Source: Pseudomonadota bacterium (lineage in GTDB: Bacteria; Myxococcota_A; UBA796; SXON01). From it: a stretch of DNA of 37,881 nucleotides. The stretch is taken from assembly GCA_005778355.1 (NCBI GenBank), contig SXON01000020.1:1-37881 (forward strand). Direction: 5' to 3'. Shown here piece by piece: positions 33,243 to 37,881 of this stretch. The first letter of the stretch is position 1. Every line of letters starts with the position of its first letter. The notes below the pieces were generated by a model that was not told where the DNA came from, did no database searches, and saw nothing but the letters and a program-made list of their open reading frames with translations. The translations under genes were made by a program, and so were the position numbers.

Positions 33243-34883
33243 ATGTCAACTTCGACCGGGAATCTGGAGCCCGCCATGCCCATCGTCGGAGCCGCGTACC
33301 TGCGGTGCAGCGACCCCCGCCAGGACAAGTCGATCGAGCAGCAACGCGCCGAGATCGAGCGCCGCGCCGCTGCCGACGGCGTGGTGATCCCGTCGGCCAA
33401 CGGGTTCGTGGACGAGGGCATCAGCGGGCGCGCGGTGAAGAAGCGGCTCGCGTACCAGTCGCTGATCCGCGCCGCCGAGGCCCAGCGCGACGCTCGGCTC
33501 GGTCGGTCGAAGGTTCGCGCCCCCGGCATCGACCGGCTGTACGTCTGGGCAATCTCGCGCGTCGCCCGCAACATGTTCGATTGCCTGCGCGCGCTCGCGA
33601 CGTTGGACGAGGCCAACGTCACCGTGGTCTCCCTCACGGAGCCCGATGCCGGGGACAAGTCGTTCACCAAGCTTATCCGCCCGATCTTGGCCTGGTTGTC
33701 GGAGCGCTACAGCGAGGAGCTGTCCCGCAACGTGAAGCGCGGGATGCACTCCCAGGCCGAGCAGGGCTTCTGGCAGAACGGACACCCGCCCTACGGCTAC
33801 GCCGTCGTCGATGGTCGCCTCGCGGTCACCGACGAGACCCGCGCCGCCTTCGAGACCGTGAAGCGAATCTACGCCGAGTACCTCCAGGGGCGCGACGGGC
33901 AGAAGCGCCTCGCCGAGAAGCTGACCCTGGAAGGCGTCGAGCCTCCCGGCCACGGCCTCGCCCCGGAGCGCTTCGCCGGATCGTGGCGGCCCCGGCACAT
34001 CCAGAACCTGCTCACCAGCGTGTCCTATTGCGGTCACATCGCGCAGAACGGCGCCATCCTCGCCCGCAACAGCCACGAGGCCGCCGTCTCGGACGAGGAC
34101 TTCGCGCGGGTGCAGGCACTGCGGAAGCTGAAGGACCGGAACAAGGACGAGGGTGGCAACGGCAACCACGCGATCCACATGAGCGAGCGGGGCCTGCTCA
34201 CGCCGTGGCTGCGCTGTGGCACCTGCAACGGGACCATCGCGATCACGGCAGGCGGGCACACCGGGTCGGTGCGCCACTACTACACCTGCCGCACCCGGCA
34301 GGAGAACAAGGCGCTCTGCTCGGGCATGACCATCCGCGTCGACAAGCTCGACGCCGCCGTGCTCGACTACATCCACGCCGACGTGCTGAACCCCGAAAAC
34401 GTCCGCGAGCTGATCGACCAGTCCGTCACCGCGCTCGCCGAGCAGCCGGACGAGGTCCAGGCCGAGCGCGCCCGCCTCGCCGACGACATCACCGAGCTGG
34501 ACCAGCGCATCCGCCGCGTCGGCGTCCAGGTCGCCAACGGCATCCTCGCCGAGGAGGACGCCCGCGCGATCAATGCGCCGCGCCTCGCGAAGCGCGAGGG
34601 CCTGAAGCTCCGGCTGGCCAGCCTCCCCGAGCGCAAGCCCGTCCCGACGCCGGAGCAGATCGACCCCATCAAGTTCCGCGCGGCCGTCCTCGAAGCGTGG
34701 AGCGCCCGTCCCCTCGACGAGCGGCGCGAGGCGTTGGACCGCCTCGTCGAGAAGATCACCCTCTCGTCAGGCGGCGCCCACGTCGACTACCGCGTGAAGG
34801 ACGAACAGATCGCGTTTCACCAGCCTGACCCCCCAGGCCCGCCAAACGCCCCCATGTCATTCCGCGAGCCATCGGTGTCGTAG
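33243..34883 (+). CDS. Large serine recombinase (integrase)
   Basis: The product has 546 residues. The catalytic domain (1-150) has GAAYLRCSDPRQDKSIEQQ with the nucleophile Ser23, IDRLYVWAISRVARN and TELDAGDK-like turns. A recombinase domain (about 170-290: GYAVVDGRLAVTDETR, RHIQNLLTSVSYCGHI) is followed by a zinc ribbon (CGTCNG about 324-327, then YYTCRTRQENKALCSG) and a coiled coil (ADDITELDQRIRRVGVQVANG). It is full-length for the family. The start is ATG 33243. The last 13 codons and the stop are host DNA beyond attR. In the excised circle, the frame would run 28 codons past the same point, to a TAG at 23188-23190, giving about 561 residues. It is the last gene of the plus-strand block. 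Confidence 0.92.
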   Translation: MSTSTGNLEPAMPIVGAAYLRCSDPRQDKSIEQQRAEIERRAAADGVVIPSANGFVDEGISGRAVKKRLAYQSLIRAAEAQRDARLGRSKVRAPGIDRLYVWAISRVARNMFDCLRALATLDEANVTVVSLTEPDAGDKSFTKLIRPILAWLSERYSEELSRNVKRGMHSQAEQGFWQNGHPPYGYAVVDGRLAVTDETRAAFETVKRIYAEYLQGRDGQKRLAEKLTLEGVEPPGHGLAPERFAGSWRPRHIQNLLTSVSYCGHIAQNGAILARNSHEAAVSDEDFARVQALRKLKDRNKDEGGNGNHAIHMSERGLLTPWLRCGTCNGTIAITAGGHTGSVRHYYTCRTRQENKALCSGMTIRVDKLDAAVLDYIHADVLNPENVRELIDQSVTALAEQPDEVQAERARLADDITELDQRIRRVGVQVANGILAEEDARAINAPRLAKREGLKLRLASLPERKPVPTPEQIDPIKFRAAVLEAWSARPLDERREALDRLVEKITLSSGGAHVDYRVKDEQIAFHQPDPPGPPNAPMSFREPSVS

Positions 34884-37318
34884 TAGGCGGCCGCCGGGTT
34901 GCCGGTGTTGACACACGGCGAGGTGGACTTCAGCGAGAGGTCCCAGCCTGAGGCGGCCTTGCCCACCGTGTAGTAAAATGCTGGATCGTCGTCGATATTG
35001 CCGCTGGATCCGATAGGGTCGACCATGCCCTTGAAGGCGTCGGGCGTGTTGGCGTAGAAATCCGAGTAGCTGGCGCTCACGCTGGGCGCGCTGCCATCGG
35101 CGAAGATGGCGGCGCCGCAGGCGTCGCTGAGCGTGGTGGCGCAGGTGTTCTCGGCCACGATGCTGTTCACGAGCGACAATGCCGTGCCGGAGCCCACGTA
35201 GAAGGCGCCGCCGTAGTCGTAGAGGGTGCCGCTCGCCTCGTTGCGGAAGGCCACCGAGTTCACCATCTCCATCGTGGTGCTCCCGTACACGGTGATGGCC
35301 CCGTAGGCGCTGCCGAGGGCCGAGGCCGTGTTGTGGCTGATGATCACGTTGGTGAGCGTCACGTCGGAGGCACCGTAGGCATACAACGCCGCGCCCACGC
35401 TGGTGCCGGCGTCGATGCTGTTGTCGCGAATCAAGGTCTGCGCGAGATCGAGCGTCGCGTCGTTCACGAAGAAGCCCGCCGACGAGGCGGTGTCGGTGGC
35501 CGCGCTGTAGTCCACCACGTTGTCGGCGACGACGCCCGCTGTGATGTTGATGCGCCCGCCGTCGGCCGAGAAGGCCGCGCCCTGGGCGGCGGCCGCGTAG
35601 AGGGTGGCGCCGGTTCGATTCGCCGAGTTGTCGGTGAGCTCGAGGTTGACCGCGTCGAGGTTGACCGCCGAGAACGACACGCCAGTGCCGAAGGCGTAGC
35701 CATAGCTGGTGACGTTTCCCACCTCGGACACGTTGCCGGTGATGGTCACGTCGGTCCACGTGAGATCGGCGGAGGAGGCGAAGATCCCCACGCCGTAGAT
35801 GTAGGAGGTGCCGACCGCGGCGGGCTCGGCCACGTTGTCGCGAATGACGACGTCGGTGAACTCGGCGTCGGCCAACAGGTAGATGCCGGTGCCGAGGCAG
35901 TCGCCGGCCGCCGTGCAGGTGTTGTCCGACACGACCACGTCGTCGAGCACCACGGATCCGCCCTCGAGGTAGAGGCCCGCGCCAAACACGCCCTCGCCCC
36001 CGGTGAAGCTCAGCCCGCGCAACGCCAACTCGGCGCTGCCGGTGCTGTCGAGCCAGCCGAGCGGCCGGTCGACGCCGTCGCCCTGGACAATCGTCGTGGC
36101 CGAGCCCTCGCCTTCCAGCGTGACGGACAGGTCGCCCAGGTAGACCGTCTCCGCGTAGGTGCCGGCGGCGATGCAGATGAGGTCGCCATCCAAGGCGGCA
36201 TCGACTGCGGCCTGGATGCTGGCCATCTCCGAGGGCACGGCCAGCGGACCGTCGAGGTAACCATCGCAGTCGTTGTCGACGGCGTCGCAGGCCTCGGCGG
36301 CACCGGGGTTGATGGCGCCTTCGCCGTCGTCGCAGTCATCGTCGTTCGCGACGTGGCCGGTGGGTTGGTCGCAGGCCTGGTCGGTCGAGGCCACGTTGCC
36401 GTAGCCGTCGCCGTCGGTGTCAGCGTACCAGGTGCTCGCGTCAGAGGCGTTGTCGTCGATCGTCCGGTTGCAGTCGTCGTCCGTGTCGTTGCAGGTCTCC
36501 GTTCCGCCGGGGTTGACCAGCGCGTTGGCGTCGTCGCAGTCCCCGCTCGCCTCCACGTGACCAGCGGGACGGTCGCAGTCGCGCGTCGCAGCGTCGCTGC
36601 CGTAGCCGTCGCTGTCGCCATCGGGGTACCAAGTGTCGGCGTCGGTGGCGCCCACGTCGATGTCGCCGTTGCAGTCGTCGTCGAGGTCGTTGCACACCTC
36701 CTCCGCGCCCGGGAGGATGTCGGCGTTGCTGTCGTCGCAGTCCTCGCAGGCGATGACGCCGTCACCATCGATGTCGTCGCTGCCGCTCGACCCGTCGCAG
36801 TTGTAGTCCACAGGCTCGTCGCAGGACTCCTCCGCGCCGGGATGGTAGTTGGCGTCGCCGTCGTCGCAGTCGCCACCGTACTCGGCGTAGCGCTCCGGGA
36901 GCGCGCACGCCTCGATGGTGACGCTATCGTCGCCGAAGCCGTCGCCATCGCCGTCCTGGTAGTAGACCTGGTCGTCGACCGCGTCTTCGTCGGTGCTGCC
37001 GTCGCAGTCGTCGTCGGTTTCGTTGCAGGTCTCGTCCGCGCCGGGGTGACGGTTCGCGTTGCCGTCGTCGCAGTCGTCTCCGCCGCAGGCCACGTCGTCG
37101 TGCCCGTCGTGGTCGACGTCGCAGTCCGCGCCCGTGTCACCCGTCTCGCCCGTGTCGCCGGTCTCGCCCGTGTCGGTGTCGTCGATGCCCGTGTCGCCGG
37201 TGTCGGTGAGGCCGGAGTCGCCGGTGGGGAGGCTGTCGTTGCCGCCCAGCCGGGCCTGCACCTCGGCGTCGGTCACCCACACGCAGCCAGAGAGCAGGAG
37301 GAGGATCGCGTGTCGCAT
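34817..37318 (-). CDS. Beta-helix lipoprotein with MopE-type repeats; island target gene
   Basis: The product has 833 residues. The signal peptide MRHAILLLLSGC is followed by WVTDAEVQAR, as in the paralogue at 21076. An acidic Thr/Gly/Asp linker precedes five MopE-like units (about 70-355; e.g. CDDGNANRHPGADETCNE, CDDSNADILPGAEEVCND) with DGDGFGD-type loops. A right-handed beta-helix (about 370-815) follows, with repeats like LDDVVVSDNTC, LTNVIISHNTASALG and LVNSIVAENTC. It ends DTDGSRNDMGAFGGPGGSGW. The last residues after GAFGGP are supplied by the mobile island; the original end, still present at 23082-23100, would give GAFGGPNGSW. The ATG at 37318 begins the lipoprotein signal. The 3' end overlaps the recombinase gene on the other strand. 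Confidence 0.87.
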   Translation of the reverse strand: MRHAILLLLSGCVWVTDAEVQARLGGNDSLPTGDSGLTDTGDTGIDDTDTGETGDTGETGDTGADCDVDHDGHDDVACGGDDCDDGNANRHPGADETCNETDDDCDGSTDEDAVDDQVYYQDGDGDGFGDDSVTIEACALPERYAEYGGDCDDGDANYHPGAEESCDEPVDYNCDGSSGSDDIDGDGVIACEDCDDSNADILPGAEEVCNDLDDDCNGDIDVGATDADTWYPDGDSDGYGSDAATRDCDRPAGHVEASGDCDDANALVNPGGTETCNDTDDDCNRTIDDNASDASTWYADTDGDGYGNVASTDQACDQPTGHVANDDDCDDGEGAINPGAAEACDAVDNDCDGYLDGPLAVPSEMASIQAAVDAALDGDLICIAAGTYAETVYLGDLSVTLEGEGSATTIVQGDGVDRPLGWLDSTGSAELALRGLSFTGGEGVFGAGLYLEGGSVVLDDVVVSDNTCTAAGDCLGTGIYLLADAEFTDVVIRDNVAEPAAVGTSYIYGVGIFASSADLTWTDVTITGNVSEVGNVTSYGYAFGTGVSFSAVNLDAVNLELTDNSANRTGATLYAAAAQGAAFSADGGRINITAGVVADNVVDYSAATDTASSAGFFVNDATLDLAQTLIRDNSIDAGTSVGAALYAYGASDVTLTNVIISHNTASALGSAYGAITVYGSTTMEMVNSVAFRNEASGTLYDYGGAFYVGSGTALSLVNSIVAENTCATTLSDACGAAIFADGSAPSVSASYSDFYANTPDAFKGMVDPIGSSGNIDDDPAFYYTVGKAASGWDLSLKSTSPCVNTGNPAAAYYDTDGSRNDMGAFGGPGGSGW
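34824..34848. other. attR: right junction of the mobile island
   Basis: The element half-site CCTGACCCCCCAGGC (34824-34838) is followed by the central CC (34839-34840) and the host half-site GCCAAACG (34841-34848). It lies within the last codons of the recombinase and, on the other strand, of the beta-helix gene. Confidence 0.85.
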
Positions 37319-37360
37319 CGGGCCCCAGTATCGCCCGGCCGCCGGGGATAGATCGTGGCC

Positions 37361-37881
37361 ATGGCCACCGCCCCTGTCGTCCACGGCTACAAAGACCAGG
37401 TCCTCCCGTTGAAGATCGCCGTCGGACTCGGCACGCCGAAGGCGGTCGGACTCCTACTCCCAGGCGCGGCGTACACGCAGGACCGCCCGCTTATGGTCGC
37501 GACACGAGAAGTGTTCGTGGCACAGGGCGCCGAGTGCCTGCTCTCCGAGCGCTACTACGGCATGGACAAGGCCCTCTCGGTGCTCACCGGGGAGGAACGC
37601 GAGCTGTGCATCGCGACCGACAGCGGCGCCCTCGGCCGTGCCGCGTTCGAGCAGGCGGCTGGTCGACCGGTGTGGCTCGCGGGCAAGTCGATCGGCACCA
37701 CCGCCTTGGCGCACGCCATCAAACAAGTCCCCGACCTTGCTGCCTTCCCGTCCGCCTGGCTCACGCCGCTCTGGAAGGACGAGCTGGTGTACAAGGCGAT
37801 CGAGGCGATGGGCGCGCGCGCGCTGGTGCTCATCGGCAAGGCCGATCCGCAGTGGGACCAGGCCCTGGCCGACAAGCTCAG
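37361..37881 (+). CDS. Alpha/beta-hydrolase-like protein, N-terminal part (runs off the window)
   Basis: About 173 residues are present. The frame reads KIAVGLGTPKAVGLLLPGAAYTQDRP, then VWLAGKSIGTTALAHAI. This last stretch is a G-x-S-x-G nucleophile elbow with Lys before the Ser, as in several uncharacterised alpha/beta hydrolases. Later strand LVYKAIEAMGARALVLIGKADP would carry the region before the acid residue. The catalytic His lies outside. The ATG at 37361 was chosen; a GTG two codons upstream is possible. The gene is divergent from the beta-helix gene. Confidence 0.72.
   Translation, partial: MATAPVVHGYKDQVLPLKIAVGLGTPKAVGLLLPGAAYTQDRPLMVATREVFVAQGAECLLSERYYGMDKALSVLTGEERELCIATDSGALGRAAFEQAAGRPVWLAGKSIGTTALAHAIKQVPDLAAFPSAWLTPLWKDELVYKAIEAMGARALVLIGKADPQWDQALADKL

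Larger units (their letters stand above)
23102..34839. mobile_element. Serine-recombinase genomic island carrying a putative defence module
   Basis: The island is about 11.7 kb, bounded by attL and attR with shared GGCCCGCC. Removing it joins the two host half-sites into a symmetric attB (outward arms GCCGAACG and GCCAAACG, 7 of 8 equal). The target beta-helix gene then ends in frame with GAFGGPNGSW. Joining the element ends gives attP arms CCTGACCCCCCAGGC and GCCTGAGGGGTCAGG around CC, matching at 14 of 15 positions as inverted repeats. This is the pattern expected for a large serine integrase. The cargo is two divergent blocks: a minus-strand nuclease-helicase/HEPN/ART block and a plus-strand regulator-to-recombinase block. 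No conjugation or phage structural gene is present. Confidence 0.87.

Noticed and set aside
35333..37351. Plus-strand open frame of Val/Ala/Gly repeats
   Set aside because: It is the reverse reading of GAC-rich MopE repeats.

Overview
The window is GC-rich, densely coding bacterial DNA. It has many MopE-type calcium/metal-binding lipoproteins, FG-GAP and beta-helix surface proteins, hybrid histidine kinases, a Hanks-type Ser/Thr kinase with a PEGA-like tail, and two textbook sigma-54 promoters. This mix suggests a myxobacterium or relative (Myxococcota / former Deltaproteobacteria). That placement is inferred from gene content only; no marker gene is complete here.

Layout. 1-347 holds the start of thiC (minus strand). 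388-9967 is a surface and secreted-protein region: a SUMF1-like lipoprotein, a sialidase-like propeller protein, a three-gene minus-strand cluster of unknown proteins, two MopE/FG-GAP lipoproteins and a DUF2079-type membrane protein. Two short gene tails are duplicated in it, the scars of an old rearrangement. 10015-13803 holds a sigma-54-driven VIT/VWA protein, a coupled propeller protein and a small Asp/Thr-repeat lipoprotein. 13892-18701 is a tightly overlapping signalling operon: a receiver-kinase, a CheR-type methyltransferase and a hybrid kinase split by one in-frame amber codon. A Ser/Thr kinase, a small secreted protein, a beta-helix protein and a sigma-54-driven host-attachment-like protein follow, up to 23067.

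23101-34840 is an integrated mobile island of about 11.7 kb, the main discovery here. A large serine recombinase lies at its right end. Joining the two ends on paper gives an almost perfect dyad attP (14 of 15 arm positions symmetric around a central CC). Joining the flanks gives a symmetric attB that restores the reading frame of a beta-helix lipoprotein gene with a natural C-terminus. The island enters the last codons of that gene and supplies a substitute C-terminus, so the host gene stays open.

The island carries two divergent gene blocks. The minus-strand block encodes a 1780-residue SF1 helicase fused to a Vsr-like endonuclease and zinc fingers, a HEPN/AbiU2-like protein, a putative ADP-ribosyltransferase-fold protein and a 64-residue partner. 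It looks like an anti-phage or abortive-infection module. The plus-strand block encodes an XRE regulator behind a promoter with an embedded operator, a very acidic protein, a coiled-coil/HTH protein, an unknown protein and the recombinase. To the right, 34817-37318 is the target gene and 37361-37881 the start of an alpha/beta hydrolase-like gene.
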